Of a stretch of 64,000 bases of DNA, positions 1 to 12,344 are shown piece after piece. This stretch comes from Cyrtodaria siliqua (Eukaryota; Mollusca; Bivalvia; Adapedonta; Hiatellidae), in NCBI GenBank assembly GCA_037043455.1, contig JAWPHD010003091.1, positions 164,991 through 228,990 of the forward strand, given 5' to 3'. Made by a program: the position numbers and the translations under genes. Under the pieces are notes generated by a model. The model had not been told where the DNA came from. It was given only the letters and a program-made list of their open reading frames with translations, and ran no database searches. How positions within the stretch are numbered: position 1 is the stretch's first letter; the number at the start of each line of letters is the position of its first letter.

Positions 1-3000
1 TTGTTACATATTACATAGGACTGAAAATAAGAAATCGTGTAAGCGTAACTCAGGCGGTATAGCGGTATATATCAGACATGAGTATGTCTTGAAGGACACA
101 TTGGTATACCTTAGTGATGATGATATTATTTGGGTAAAAATTGAGGGTAAAAGATTATCATTTAGTAGTGATTTATATATTTGTTTAACCTATGTATTAC
201 CCGATGATAGTAGCCGCCAGGCAATGGTTGAAACCAATATTTTTGATCGCTTATTAGAATCTATTGCATGTATTGAAAATAAAAGTGTAAATGAATGCAA
301 AATGTTAATTCTCGGGGATTTTAATAGTCGTACATCCACTAATTTTGATTTTGTCATAAACGATAACAATGTTCATATGCATATGTTGCCTGATGATTAT
401 ATTTCTGATATTGAATTGCCGCGTTATTCTGAGGATAAGGGTCATGTGAATAACAATGGGTTACTTTTATTAGATTTGTGTAAACAGAGTTCTTTGCGTA
501 TTTTAAACGGTAGATTTGGCAATGATAAAGGTGTCGGTCGCTATACTTTTGTAGGCAGTAGGGGTAGTTCAGTAGTGGATTATGTGTTGTCGTCGCAGAA
601 TCTATTAACACATGTTAGTGAGTTTGAAGTTGGAGAGCCAAATATTTTGTCGGACCATTGTTTAATAACATTTTCTTTAAATTTTTGTAATCCAAACAAT
701 GAGCCGTCGCTCGTAAACAACAGTTATGAAAGATTAAGTTATAAATATGTATGGAACAACGATAAGAAGTGTGATTTTATTGAGAGTTTCAATACAGAAG
801 AAATTAGTGGTAATTTGAATGCTTTAAATGAAAAAATAGAACAGTGTACGAATAGTGGGGACATAAATTCATGTATTCATAATTTTAATGCCATTATTGA
901 AGATGTTTCTTCACCAATTTTTAAGCGCAGATTTAGTTGTAATAGCGATGTTAAAGCGGATATTCCTGTATTTAACAATAAAAAAGTAAACCCGTGGTAT
1001 AATGATGAGTGTCATGAAAGTAAGTTTCTCTTTTTACAAAAGTTGAATAAATATAGAGAAAGTAAAAGTGACATTAATAGAATTAATATGGTTAAAGCTC
1101 GGTCACTTTATAAATCTACTGTTAGAAATTGTAGGACGGATTATGATCGAGTGAAAACAGCTGCTTTTGTAAACGCAAGATATAAAAATGCAAAATTATA
1201 TTGGAATATGTTAAAAGAAGCATCGGGACTTAAGCCAACAAATATACCATTGGCTTCTTTTGAACAATATTTTAAAGCTATTAATAGTCCAAATAACGAG
1301 TTCTTTGTTCCAGATGAAGATGTTGTATATTTTAATGAACGGTATGAAAATAATGAATTTAACATAATGTTTGAAGAGTTGAATGTGAATTTTACTGAGG
1401 ATGAGATTATAAAATTAATTAAGCAACTGAATTCAAATCGATCGTCTGGACCTGATATGTTATTAAATGAAATGTTCATTCATGGTAAAACTATTTTATC
1501 ACCAGTTATTTGTAAAATGTTTAATAAAGTGTTTGAGGTTGGGTATTTTCCAGAAGTCTGGTCAGAAGGGTATGTTATTCCTCTTCACAAAAAGGGCAAT
1601 ATTAATGATGTAGAAAATTACCGTGGTATTACTTTATTAAGCTGTTTGGGCAAATTATTTACACGTACACTAAATAATAGATTATCGGAGTGGGCAGAAA
1701 CATACAGCGTTCTAATTGAAGCACAAGCTGGATTTAGATCGCACATGAGTACTGTTGATAATATATTTGTTTTAAGTGGTTTAATTACACATATTTTAAA
1801 TCAAGGAAAGAAATTGTATTGTGCATTTGTTGATTTTACTAAAGCTTTTGACTATGTTGTGCGTGATAATTTATGGTACAAATTAACAAAGTTCGGTATT
1901 CGGGGAAACATTCTTGATATCATTAAATCAATGTACTCATGTGTTAAGTCTAAAGTTAAATACTGTAACCAGTTGAGCGATGAATTTTACTGTGTACTTG
2001 GCGTTCGGCAAGGGGAGTGCCTATCTCCATTGTTGTTTTCTATGTATTTAAATGATATAGAAGATGCATTCATACATAGTGGCTTTGAAGGTTTAGATAT
2101 TAATATGTTTAAGATGTTTATGCTGTTATATGCAGATGATATAGTTTTGTTTGCTAACACTGCAGCAGAGTTACAAAATGGACTTAATATACTATCTAGC
2201 TATTGTAAAGAATGGAGATTGCAAGTAAATTGTACTAAAACAAAAGTTATGGTATTTAGAAAGGGGGGAATGCTACCACGAAATTTAGTTTTTATATATG
2301 ATGGTGCCCAATTAGATATAGTTAGTAAGTTCACATATTTAGGTATAGTCTTTTCTACTGGAGGGTCTTCAGCAGAAGCACAAACTACTCTTGCTGGTCA
2401 AGCGCAAAAAGCCATTTTTAAAATGAATAGATATTTATACAAATTTACATTTATATCCCCAAAGCATAAATTAGATCTGTTTGATAAATTGATAACTCCA
2501 ATTTTAAACTATGGTTGTGAAGTGTGGGGATTTATGCAAGCTATATCAATTGAACGAGTGCATTTACAGTTTTGTAAACACATTTTGGGTGTTAAGAAGA
2601 CAACTCAAAATGATTTCATATATGGTGAACTTGGCAGAACATCATTTATTACAAGAAGATATTTTATAATAATTAAATATTGGATAAAAATCATGAGAGT
2701 ACATGATCGTAAATATGTAAAAATTGTTTATAACATGCTGCTTAATGACTGTGAAATATATCCTCAAAAAATAAACTGGGTTTCCCAGTTGAAACACTTA
2801 TTGTCCTCGCTTGGGTTTTATGATGCATGGTTACAACAAAGTGTTGGTAACGATAAAAAATTTCTTGCAATATTAAAGCAAAGGTTAAATGACAATTTTG
2901 TTCAGAATTGGCATAGTCGATTAGAAAATTCTACTAGAGCAGTTTTTTATATAAACATTGCAAAGTTTCAGTTTCAATCATATCTAGATAATATAAATGT

Positions 3001-3560
3001 TTTCAAAATGTGTCAAGCACTAACTAAATTACGGGTGTCATCTCATAGACTGCAAATTGAAGCCGGTAGGTGGGTTAAACCAAATAGGATTCCTGTATGC
3101 GATAGAATATGTGTATTTTGTAATAAACTTGAAGATGAATTTCATTTTGTGTTGGAATGCCAAACATACATAATGTTAAGGAAGCAATATATTCCTAAAT
3201 ATTTTTATAAGAGACCAAATATGATCAAGTTTCTGGAATTACTAAACTCACAAAATAAGATATATATTCGCAAACTGTGTACCTTTGTTTTAAAAGCATT
3301 TAAGTTACGAAATGAAACACTATACAGAAATTAGCTATTTCTGAATATAATGTATGTAATATATGTGCTAAGGAAATTGTGATGAATTGTAATTTATTTA
3401 AACGCCTTCTCATTGTATCAGCTCAGTTAAGATAAACTGCATATTTGAACATGTATTGTTTGTAATAACTACACTGTTGTCATGCTTTGTAATTGAATTT
3501 TGTATCCTCATGGGCTTTTAAGCCTATTGGAAATTGGAAATAAAGATCTATCTATCTATC
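1..3560 (+). mobile_element. Non-LTR retrotransposon (LINE), 5' end outside the window
   Basis: A LINE copy runs from the left edge to a (TATC)n tail at about 3545-3560. One open frame (2-3334) covers part of an endonuclease, a reverse transcriptase and a C-terminal Cys/His motif. The 3' UTR of about 225 bp has a short stem (GGGCTT / AAGCCT near 3511) just before AATAAAG and the microsatellite tail, as in several LINE clades where the RT recognises a 3' stem-loop. No frameshift or stop was found inside the window, so the copy is young. The clade is not certain; CR1/L2-like, Rex1-like or I/Jockey-like are all possible. Confidence 0.9.
2..3334 (+). CDS. LINE ORF2: endonuclease / reverse transcriptase, open at the 5' edge
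   Basis: The frame is already open at base 2, where GGIAVYIR of an endonuclease/exonuclease/phosphatase domain reads, so the ATG at 89 is not the true start. Counted from that ATG: GDFNSR near residue 76 and SDHCLI near 187 (endonuclease); NYRGITLLS near 509, FVDFTKAFD near 583, GVRQGECLSPLLF near 640 and YADDIV near 680 (RT catalytic Asp pair); CVFCN...HFVLEC near 1005 (CCHC-like C-terminal motif). The product would nick target DNA and reverse transcribe the element RNA at the nick. There are no internal stops over 1,100 codons. Which LINE clade it belongs to needs a tree. Confidence 0.9.
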   Translation, partial: CYILHRTENKKSCKRNSGGIAVYIRHEYVLKDTLVYLSDDDIIWVKIEGKRLSFSSDLYICLTYVLPDDSSRQAMVETNIFDRLLESIACIENKSVNECKMLILGDFNSRTSTNFDFVINDNNVHMHMLPDDYISDIELPRYSEDKGHVNNNGLLLLDLCKQSSLRILNGRFGNDKGVGRYTFVGSRGSSVVDYVLSSQNLLTHVSEFEVGEPNILSDHCLITFSLNFCNPNNEPSLVNNSYERLSYKYVWNNDKKCDFIESFNTEEISGNLNALNEKIEQCTNSGDINSCIHNFNAIIEDVSSPIFKRRFSCNSDVKADIPVFNNKKVNPWYNDECHESKFLFLQKLNKYRESKSDINRINMVKARSLYKSTVRNCRTDYDRVKTAAFVNARYKNAKLYWNMLKEASGLKPTNIPLASFEQYFKAINSPNNEFFVPDEDVVYFNERYENNEFNIMFEELNVNFTEDEIIKLIKQLNSNRSSGPDMLLNEMFIHGKTILSPVICKMFNKVFEVGYFPEVWSEGYVIPLHKKGNINDVENYRGITLLSCLGKLFTRTLNNRLSEWAETYSVLIEAQAGFRSHMSTVDNIFVLSGLITHILNQGKKLYCAFVDFTKAFDYVVRDNLWYKLTKFGIRGNILDIIKSMYSCVKSKVKYCNQLSDEFYCVLGVRQGECLSPLLFSMYLNDIEDAFIHSGFEGLDINMFKMFMLLYADDIVLFANTAAELQNGLNILSSYCKEWRLQVNCTKTKVMVFRKGGMLPRNLVFIYDGAQLDIVSKFTYLGIVFSTGGSSAEAQTTLAGQAQKAIFKMNRYLYKFTFISPKHKLDLFDKLITPILNYGCEVWGFMQAISIERVHLQFCKHILGVKKTTQNDFIYGELGRTSFITRRYFIIIKYWIKIMRVHDRKYVKIVYNMLLNDCEIYPQKINWVSQLKHLLSSLGFYDAWLQQSVGNDKKFLAILKQRLNDNFVQNWHSRLENSTRAVFYINIAKFQFQSYLDNINVFKMCQALTKLRVSSHRLQIEAGRWVKPNRIPVCDRICVFCNKLEDEFHFVLECQTYIMLRKQYIPKYFYKRPNMIKFLELLNSQNKIYIRKLCTFVLKAFKLRNETLYRN

Positions 3561-4340
3561 ATACAGCAGAAATGGGCAGTTTCCCCCTACTTATAATGCC
3601 CATTTCCTTGAAAAAAAGGAGGGATTACTTTTTATTATAGGAACTACATTCGATACACCTCGGAGGTTTACATGTTATTAGTGGTGGTAACCCTTTCTCC
3701 CTAAAACTGATACGTAATTCAAGTAGTAGAAGACCCATAAAATACCTGTATACCAATTTGACTGCGTCCCGATATTCTTACTAAAATACAGTTGTTTTAT
3801 GAACAGTAAAATGACGTTGATACACAGTCCAACACCTAAATATTGAGCTCCGGTAATAACATTACGGAGGCTATACCTATATCTACGCCATTTTTATAAA
3901 ACATTTATCATTACTGCACGTCTATGTTAGCATCTATTCCTTGAAGAAAGGCTTGTTATATTCCTTTCCTGTAATTTGTTTTAACAGCCATGATCAAAAT
4001 AAAATCTTGAACAAAAGGCTGTACTGCATTGGGCTATTCCAGATAATATCTGTACCCCCCCTAAGGAAGATATTTTATGTCCAAATTTCCCCCATGGAAA
4101 TCAATCCTTACCCCCCACCCCTTGAAAGAACGTTTAACAGACCCCCCCACCCACCCTCTTGGAAAAAACAGTATGTTTACAGACCCACAGACCCCCTGGA
4201 AATTATTTTCTAAAGACCCCCACCAACCCTGAAAAAAACACTGGAAAATCCTTCCTTACCCACCTCCCCTCCCGAGAAAACCTAAGGAAGGATTTTTTCA
4301 TCAAAATACCCCCCTGGAAATTGATTTTCTCAGACAGACC
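3561..4340. other. Gene-free stretch with a C-rich repeated tract (4040-4330)
   Basis: No gene is seen. From about 4040 to 4330 a loose repeat of roughly 35-60 bp recurs: runs of 4-7 C, then a GGAAATT-like word, then a CAGAC-like word before the next C run. On the minus strand these are closely spaced G runs that could form G-quadruplexes. Two overlapping short open frames here (90 and 115 codons) follow the low-complexity sequence and look non-coding. Confidence 0.5.
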
Positions 4341-4435
4341 CCCAAGAAATTTGTATATTATTTGTATTTCATTCAAATTTCACGTGGATCTTTTACGATT
4401 AGCTAGATTTATTCGCAATGTACTTGAAATAAATA

Positions 4436-4612
4436 AATATCCTGATAGTAAACGATGTTTGTTTGAAAGGTGGTTTACGTCATTTTTAGCACATGTTAGG
4501 CCATAAATGGCAGTAATTTTTTGGTGGTAGAGGCGAACCACCTCATTTTTCCTGGGTAGAACCTGTACTGTATACTTCCCATCATCCGTAAGAATCTGAC
4601 GTATTACTGAAC
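4436..4612 (-). repeat. SINE-like body, dispersed family also at 33690, 60895 and 63080
   Basis: Read on the minus strand, this segment aligns by eye with 33690-33835 and 63150-63290. Shared landmarks in order are GATTCTTACGGATGATG, GTTCTACCCAGGAAAAATG, a GGTGGTTCGCCT-like word, a CATTTATGGCC-like word and GTAAACCACC near the end. The copy at 63080 has a B-box-like GGTTCAAACC upstream, which suggests a Pol III SINE with a conserved central domain. This copy lacks that head. Confidence 0.6.
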
Positions 4613-4619
4613 TGTAGCA

Positions 4620-5910
4620 TTTCTGGATACACAGAGTGTGCATATGAGTAGTCACCGCAAAGTTGCCTTTTCTTTGGCTTTGGATCCGATCAGATTGTAC
4701 TTGGGGCCAACGATCAAGTGCATTATTCTGGTAAAGTAGACGCTGCAAAATTCTCTTTTGAAAATCTGTTTTTAGCCTTAGTGGCCATTTTGGATATCGG
4801 CCTTGACCTTTTACTTTAAATCCAAGTAAATCACGCCTGTAAATCATGGAAGTTCATTTATTAGTTTCAGAGGACAAGTTGCCACAAAACCGTCTATCAA
4901 CGCAAAAAATAATAATTTGCAAATCTATATTTAGCTATGGATTTTCGGCAGACCAGATGCTTACTTTTACAAGACATCAAGACTAATGGATTATTCCAGT
5001 AAACTTTTTTTAGAAAAAGAGAATTTGTTCTGGCCTGGTGGATAAAAATGTTTTTTTTATTTTTTTATTTTGAGCAGACTCGACTTAAGGAGGTTGGCTG
5101 TGAAAGGACGTAGTGATGGGATTTTTTTAAAATTCATATTTGAAGCTTCTTTGGTATAATTTAGATTCAAAATTATCAAAAAAAGGCTAGGTCACCACGC
5201 TTTTTTTCCCACTAGACGTCTTTGAAGAATGCACATATTTCTAACTTCAAAATTTCACTAAAAAGAGGAAAAATATTGTCATTGAACATTTTCACAATTG
5301 TTTTCATAACATTACGTTTGTTGAAAAACAACAATTCATTTTCGATTGCATATATACATATCTTTCAAATCATACAAAAGCAATTGTAATCCTCGTTCGT
5401 CTTTTTACTTTAAAAAGCAAACATATATGGACCGTACCCCACCCACTTTTGTTTTTAACGAAAAATTAATTCAAGATAAAAAAAATATGTTCTAATAATC
5501 AACTTTTTTTAAAACTTGTATATGTCAAGGTTCTATGACATTTCTTTCAAAACAAATAAAAAAAATATAGGTCACCAGGCTTCTAATGATTTTTTAGTAA
5601 AAATTCTTTAAATTACACCCATTTTGAAGTTATTTTGACATTTTCAATGTAAAATACTGTACACACATTATTGACATGGAGATCGAAAATAAAATTAGCT
5701 CAGTATCTACTTTTATATATGTATTCCACTACTGAAAAACAAAAATCTGATTTATTCTATAGCAAAAGGATAAATTCTACTCAGAGCTACCCATACCCCC
5801 TATTTTGTTGACAACAAAAAATGATCACAAATGACGGAAAAAATATGAAAAAAAAAAGTTGGTATGTTACCATCTTAAATCCTACATTATATCCATATCT
5901 ACTAGAATGG
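4620..5910. other. Gene-free stretch, degraded repeats
   Basis: No coding signal. A weak direct repeat is visible about 370 bp apart: GGTCACCACGCT near 5193 and GGTCACCAGGCT near 5570, each followed by a T-rich stretch. It looks like an old dispersed repeat, not classified. Confidence 0.4.
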
Positions 5911-5911
5911 A

Positions 5912-7417
5912 AACAAGAGGCCCAAGAGGGCCTGTGGACGCTCTACTGGCTAACATGGCTCTTATAACATCAATGAAGCAAGTGACTGCCATTTACGTCT
6001 TTTTGGAAGTTTCGGGCAAAAAACAGCTTTTGAACTAAATCAAGGGCCATAACTAAAGAATGAAGGCCCTACCGTATTAACGAGGCAAACTATAGCATTT
6101 TTAACTAAATCAACAGCCATAATTCCTCTGTTACTGGTTCGACTGGTCCAACATAGAGCTAAAAAATACTAAAAAAAAAAGAAAAAAAAGAAAAAAAGAA
6201 AAGAAAAAAATTTAAAAAAAAAAGAAAAAAAAAAAGAAAAAAAAAAAAAATTAAATCAAAAAAAGAAATGCAATAATAGTAATTTAAACAAATAATTAAA
6301 ACAAAGAATAACAAAAAAAAAAAGTTTGGTAACGATCGGATGAAAAATGAAGGCCCTCGTGGCTTACCGAGGCAACATATAGCGTTTTGAACTAAATCAA
6401 GGGCCATAACTAAGCTGTTACTGGTTTGATATGTTTGGTTTTCGAACTTGTCCGAGCTTTCATTGATATTAACAATCTGATAAAGTTTGGTAAAGATCGG
6501 ATGAACTATCGTCTTAATGAGGCAAAATATAGCATTTTTAACTAAATCAAGGGCCATAACTCCGCTGTTAGGTTTGAAATGGCTGGTTTTCACACTTGTT
6601 CCAGCTTTCAATGACATTTACAAGCTGATAAAGTTTGGTAAAGATCGGATGAACAATGAAGCCCCTATCATCTTAACCAGGCAAAATATAGCATTTTTAA
6701 CTAAATCAAGGGCCATAACTCCGCTGTTACTATTCCGATATGGCTGATTTTCGAACTTGTCCGAGCTTTCATTGATATTAACAAACTGAAAATGTTTGAT
6801 AAAGATCGGATGAACAATGAAGCCCCTAGCGTCTTAACGAGGCAAAATATAGCATTTTTAACTAAATCAAGGGCCATAACTCCGCGGTTACTAGTCCGAT
6901 ATGGCTGGTTTCCGAACTTGTCCGAGCTTTCATTGATATTAACAATGTGGTAAAGTTTGGTAAAGATAGGATGAAAAATGAAAGCCCTATCATCTTAACG
7001 AGGCAAAATAAAGCAATATAGCATTTTTTAACTAAATCAAGGACCATAACTCTGGTGTTACTAGTCTGATCTGGCTGGTTTTCGTACTTGTCCGAGCTTT
7101 CATTGATATTAACAATGTGGTAAAGTTTGGTAAAGATAGGTTGAAAAATGAAGGCCCTATCGTCTTAACGAGGCAAAATATAGCAATAGAGCATTTTTAA
7201 CTAAATCAAGGGCTACAACTCCGCTGTTACTTGGCCGATCTGGCTGGTTTTCATACTCATCCGAGCTTTCATTGATTTTAACAACCTGTTAAAGTTTGGT
7301 AAAGATTGGATGAAAAATGAAGGCCCTATCGTCTTAACGAGACAAAAGTTAACAACGGACGACGGACGGACGGACGGACGGACAACTCGGCATCCCGTAA
7401 GCTCTGCTGAGCTAAAA
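5912..7417 (+). mobile_element. Tandem-repeat-core element, family A (about 160-bp unit)
   Basis: The left end is ACAAGAGGCCCAAGAGGGCC, which can fold as a hairpin (AGGCCC/GGGCCT), followed by GCTCTACTGGC. The right end is a (GACG)n run, then a CATCCCGTAAGCTCTGCTGAGCTAAAA-type terminus. Between them about eight imperfect units of 157-165 bp recur (landmarks: TAACGAGGCAAAATATAGC, ACTAAATCAAGGGCCATAAC, CGAGCTTTCATTGATATTAAC, TTTGGTAAAGATCGGATGA). An A-rich tract at 6169-6260 interrupts the series. No protein is encoded. The architecture matches bivalve non-autonomous elements with a satellite core; which transposase mobilises them is unknown. Confidence 0.75.
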
Positions 7418-7614
7418 ATGAAACAATTCTGTTGTCAAATAAAACTATGATTTAAAAAATAATATGTTTAGACTTGAAGATGTCAAAACTTGCCCAGCCA
7501 ACATCCTTAACATTTTACTTAGGACAACTAAACGTTTTAGGAAATTCTATCCAATACTTTCATAATAGTAGATGCCGAAAAATTGTCATTTAAAATCTTA
7601 CTTTAGATACAGTG

Positions 7615-7900
7615 GTCATTTTTTTAGCTCTACTGGTTAAAGGTCAGAAGAGTTTGTATCGTAGTGCGACTACATAGGTCTTTACAGTAATGTTACTCTT
7701 GATGTCTAGTTAATCCTAAGTAAAAATCAGGTTGACCGGAAATTCAAAATAGCCACCACAGATAAAAATAGATTTAAAAAAAATCCTAAGAAAGCACTGG
7801 ATAGTTTTGTAAAACTTTACAAGAATCATGATTTTGATGTCTAGCGTTTGTCAGATATTCAAGATGACCAGCAAGGCTAAAATAGATTTCCAAAAGTCAA
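7615..7900 (-). mobile_element. Degraded family-B tandem-repeat element
   Basis: TTTTTTAGCTCTACTGGT and TGTTACTCTTGATGTCTAG read here as in the intact reversed family-B element at 47103-48282. The segment is short and diverged, and its right boundary is unclear. Confidence 0.5.
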
Positions 7901-8049
7901 TTGTGTGGCTCTTGTGAATGAATGTGTGTGAAAAATGAAAATAAAACTTAAAATATGCTTGATTTTTTATTAAAATAAATAAAATTGACATATATACATG
8001 ATGATGATTGATGATCTGTGAAAGACATAGGTAATCATCTGCTTGTTGC

Positions 8050-8480
8050 ATTCAGTTACAAAAGAAACACAATCATCTATGCACCACAATTACAATAGAA
8101 ACATAATCAGATATGCATCACAATTACAACAGAAACATAATGAGCAATGCATTACACTTACAATAGAAACACAACCATCTATGCACCATAATTACAATAA
8201 AAACTTATTCATATATGCACCACAATTATAATGATAAATGCATCACACTTGCAACAGAAACATAATCATATATGCACCACAATTACAACAGAAACATACT
8301 GATCAATGCACCACACTAACAATAGTAACATAATCATACATGCACCACAGTTACAATAGACTGACAATTATCCAATTAAACGTAATTACAACAGACACAT
8401 AATTACTCATCACAATCATTACAACAGACAGTGAATCATCTCAATTACAATAAACAGGTAATCCTCTAAATCACCATCTT
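8050..8480. repeat. 34-bp minisatellite, about 11 degenerate copies
   Basis: Units of about 34 bp contain AAACATAATCATATATGCAC followed by CACAATTACAAYAG. Copies are best conserved at 8070-8350 and decay towards 8470. The 62-codon frame across it simply reflects a stop-poor unit. Confidence 0.75.
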
Positions 8481-8828
8481 TTACAACAGAAACAACCATT
8501 CAACAGCTTTAGTTATATTGGATAGGAATGGAGAATGGTGATGAACAAAAATGACAATAATGCAAATGAAGATAATTTAATACTGACAATGAATATCACG
8601 TAGTCTACATAGACATATTAATAAACAGATAGGAAACTTCCTATCTTAACCAATGAAGTAACCAAAATAGCATGTGGCACCTTAACTTTTCCTTCTATCT
8701 TCTCTCTTAATTATTCCCTGATTTTGATGGGAATACATTCAAAAGACTCATAGTGAATAGCAAAATGGGATTATAATAATATACGTTCATTTTCAAAATA
8801 CAATTGTATAAAAAGATGTTAAAAGTTA

Positions 8829-10186
8829 ACAAGAGGTCAATGACCTTGAAGCCCTACTGATAGGTTTTGATGGCCAGATCAGCATTCCTGTGAAGTTTCA
8901 TGAAAATTCAGGAGTAGACTATTTTTAGCCATAGTGGCCATCTTGAATATCCGGTTGACCTGAATTTTTGCTATAATCAACTAGACATCAAGAGCAACAT
9001 TTCTGTTCAGTTTCATGAAAATCATTCAAGTAGTTTCAGAGAAGTAGTTGCTACAAGTTTTAACTATATAGCTTTAGATAAACAAAGATGGCCACCGGCA
9101 GCCATGTTTAATAAGGAATCAAAATGATTTTCGACAAGGATCAACATCATGTCATGCTGATCATTTTAGGGAAAGTCCCATATCAATATAATTTATAGTA
9201 TTCAAGAAGTAGTCGCTACAAACTTGTTGTGGCCATCTTGACTTTCCGGCTAACCTTAAATTTTACTAGGATCAATTAGATATCAAGAGCAACATTCCTG
9301 TGAAGTTGCATGAAAATCCATCAAGTAGTTTCAGAGGAGTTGTCGCTACATGCTTTTACTATATAACTCTATGTAAACAAAGATGTCTGCTGACAGCCAT
9401 GTTTAATGTTGAATCAAAATAATTTTCGACAATGACCAACATCATGTCATGCTGATCATTTTGGAAAAAGTCCCATATCAATATCACTTACAGTTTTCAG
9501 GAATTAGTCACTACCAATTAATTTTTTAAAATCAATTTTTAGCCGATGCGGCCATCTTTAATACATGACCGACCTGAAATTTTGCAAGGATCAATTAGAC
9601 ATCAAGAGCAACATTCCTGTGAAGTTTCATGAAAATCCATCGTTTAGTTTCAGAGAAGTCGTTGCTGCAAAAAACCGTTTACGGACAATTGAATTGAATT
9701 GGGGTTTTAAGGCGCACCAACACATGAAAAGGTTATATGGCGCCTAAAAGGCATGAACATGCCAGGCTCATCTTCCATGTACATCGAGATAAAATATGGA
9801 AAATGGACCTAGAACCTTCTCACCCTGAACTGCAGAGTTGCTGCAAATTCTATCGTAGAAACTCCATTTACGCTGGAGCCACGTTATTGTTTTTCTGCCA
9901 CTGCTCTTTTGATGCGAGCGAGATAGCACCTGAAACAATGCAGGGATCATGATGAAGACCTTTAATGAACATGAACAAAAAATGATAAAATGAACATGAA
10001 TTTGGGGGGATTCTACCCCTCTGCCTACCCCTCCAAAGGGATCTGCAGTGGCCGTATTCTTTGCCCCGTGACCAAACGGGGCCCCCGGCAACCACGTTTC
10101 AAACAGACAGACAGACGGACGATGGACACTGCACCAAGGCATAAGCTCTGCTGATCTTTGATCAGCAAGATCAGCAGAGCTAGAAA
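8829..10186 (+). mobile_element. Tandem-repeat-core element, family B (about 322-bp unit)
   Basis: The left end has the perfect palindrome AGGTCAATGACCT (8834-8846) in place of the family-A terminal hairpin, then GCCCTACTGATAG. The right end is CAGACAGACAGACGG, then CATAAGCTCTGCTGATCTTTGATCAG and GAGCTAGA. The core repeats landmarks such as CATCAAGAGCAACATTCCTG, GTAGTTTCAGAGGAGT, AAACAAAGATGGCC and GTCATGCTGATCATTTT about every 320-340 bp. A separate repeat is inserted at about 9684-10085. The reverse copy at 47103-48282 and the fragment at 23237-23688 define the family. Confidence 0.75.
9684..10085. repeat. Dispersed repeat inserted into the family-B element
   Basis: Uninterrupted family-B copies read straight from CGTTTACRGA to CAGACAG (for example near 23620). 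Here about 400 bp of other sequence lies between these words, so it is a later insertion. Its head (TTGAATTG..., GCACCAACA..., TATGGCG) resembles the start of the repeat at 58610-58810. No target-site duplication could be fixed by eye. Confidence 0.5.
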
Positions 10187-10189
10187 TGT

Positions 10190-12300
10190 GATAATTTTTC
10201 GCTTTTCTCTTAAAAACCAAGGTTTTGACAGTCAAAGTTTTCGTCAAACTCCTTTTTTGCTCTGAATGTAAGAGAAAGCAAAATACTATAATTGGAAAGA
10301 AAATTAAATTTGTGATTGTATTTGGCATGAATGAAACTTGTATCTATAAAACTCTTTATGATATGTGTGTTTAGATTTGGGAAATATTTTGCAAAGTTTT
10401 CGCACTGTGCCTCGTGAAATTTAGATAAATTTCTTAGTGTCCAATCTATTTGTTATTAGGTCTGTGGTCTATATCACGTTCTCAATCCCTATTCAGTTCA
10501 AGGCCATGACATGCAGGTTGTTGGTCTAAACTAACAAGGTCATTTTAATACCATGTTTACCTATAATAAAGGTATATGACCTACATTAAGGGATAGTAAC
10601 TCTAGTTCACCTTGGTTGACTGATAAGAATGTAAACACATTGGTAGACAGTAAACAAAACAGTAATTATATAATTATGATTAGTGAAACCTATCAAAACA
10701 TAAACAAACAACTGGACATAATTATTTCAGAAAAGAAACTGAAACTATCACTGAATGTGATGAATACCACTGATTAAATGTAAAGTCAATGGGACATAAT
10801 AAATTAGGCTTACAAAGGGTGATGTAGAGGGACATAAGGTCATCAGTTGTTATGTGTATATGAAGTTTGGGAACAACCCATTCAAAACTGTTTGAGGAAT
10901 GCAAGTAATGAAGATGGAAAAAAATGTGTTATGTGACAGGACGCGACGTAAACGAGGTAATTCCTATATAGTTCCAACTTCACTTTGTGAAAGCGGGGTA
11001 TAATAAACATGGGAATTTTATTGTTATATTAATAATGCAGGCATTAATGATAATACAAATATTGTTTAGGTATAACTGAGGTATAACTGTTTTGATTGAA
11101 ACCTACAGAAGAATAATGGATTAAATAATGTATTTGTAAAGGACAGTATTTCTTATTGGATTATGTAAAAAAATATAATAAAATCCGAAATTATGTACCA
11201 TCCGAAAGTACTACGACACCGCACTTTTACGGCCGGAACATTTCAAACATTTAATCGAAATACCATCAATTACAAACTTTTTTCATGCATTAATGTGCTT
11301 TGAATGCCAAAAATGGTCCCTATTATCAAAGGGGAAAGAAAACACAACCCTAATAGTAGGATAATGTAGTTTTATGTCATTAATTGTCAATCTCAAAGTT
11401 GTGACAAACTGAAACTGCCGACACGAAGCCAGGCACAATATTCAAACTTCTTTTGTTTCAATGTTTTAATTACTTTATTGCAAGTGTTTTCACAGTTCAC
11501 AATACACATGGGAGTTTGCTTCTCATGATGGGATAGCTATTAATGCAGGTGAAAGTAGCGCCTATATTCATAATAGTGCGTGCAATTAGCCGCCATTGTC
11601 GGCTAACACAAATTAATTTCATCTCTTCGTAGTTTGTGTACAGAAAAACAAACAGGAAACTGTACCTACTGTTGGATGCGTAACAGATTGTCTGATTGGC
11701 CAATCGCCCGAAAGATAACAAATAACGGCATATCTGATTGGCTATTCGGTCCATTAATCACATGTTTGCGTGTATCAACAATGCCGATTAACCGACACCG
11801 AAGTGCCAATTAAGGGAATTAACAACTTTTACAAGCGATAATTGATAAGCGTGCGGCGACATCACAGGGGGCGTGAACGGATTATGAAATGTTTATTGCG
11901 GTCATGTATTACTTGTAGTGTCAAACAGACAACTATACGAAAAATTTAAAAAAAGGAAAAAAGAAAATTAAAATAAAATAATCGCCATTTCTTATCGCCA
12001 TTCCTTAAAATAATCGACAGTATTATAAAATAATCGCAAATGGCAACCATGGCGTATGGTAGCGTGAGCACTGGAACACTCTACTCTATAGGACAAAAAA
12101 GTAATATAATTTAACGCACATGTTAACAGTTTTTGAAGACGGTACATGTCACTGAACTTGATCCAGGGAAAGTTGGAGGCTGAAACTGACTGGAATAAGA
12201 AGAACAATGCCCATTGATGTTATATATGAAATTTGAACACTCTGCTCCAAAGAACAAAAAATGTTATAAGAATTTAATACAAACCTTAACCAAAAGCTTA
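10190..12300. other. Gene-free stretch
   Basis: AT-rich sequence with only short chance open frames (up to 85 codons) and no recognisable domain. It lies 3' of PIF1. I see no repeat structure beyond a pair of direct repeats (about 12165-12260 and 12470-12560, sharing TTATATATGAAATTTGA) at its right end. Confidence 0.5.
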
Positions 12301-12344
12301 ATGCAAAACTAAACAACGGTTAATATTATTTTATAACTGTCCAA

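Noticed and set aside
1141..1479. 112-codon minus-strand frame inside the LINE
   Set aside because: Antisense shadow of the ORF2 coding sequence.
4380..4847. 155-codon minus-strand frame
   Set aside because: It runs through the SINE-like body found at three other places in the window, in different frames, so it is not a conserved gene.
6159..6617. 152-codon minus-strand frame rich in Phe and Leu
   Set aside because: It is the complement of an A-rich tract plus the family-A core; low complexity, not a membrane protein.
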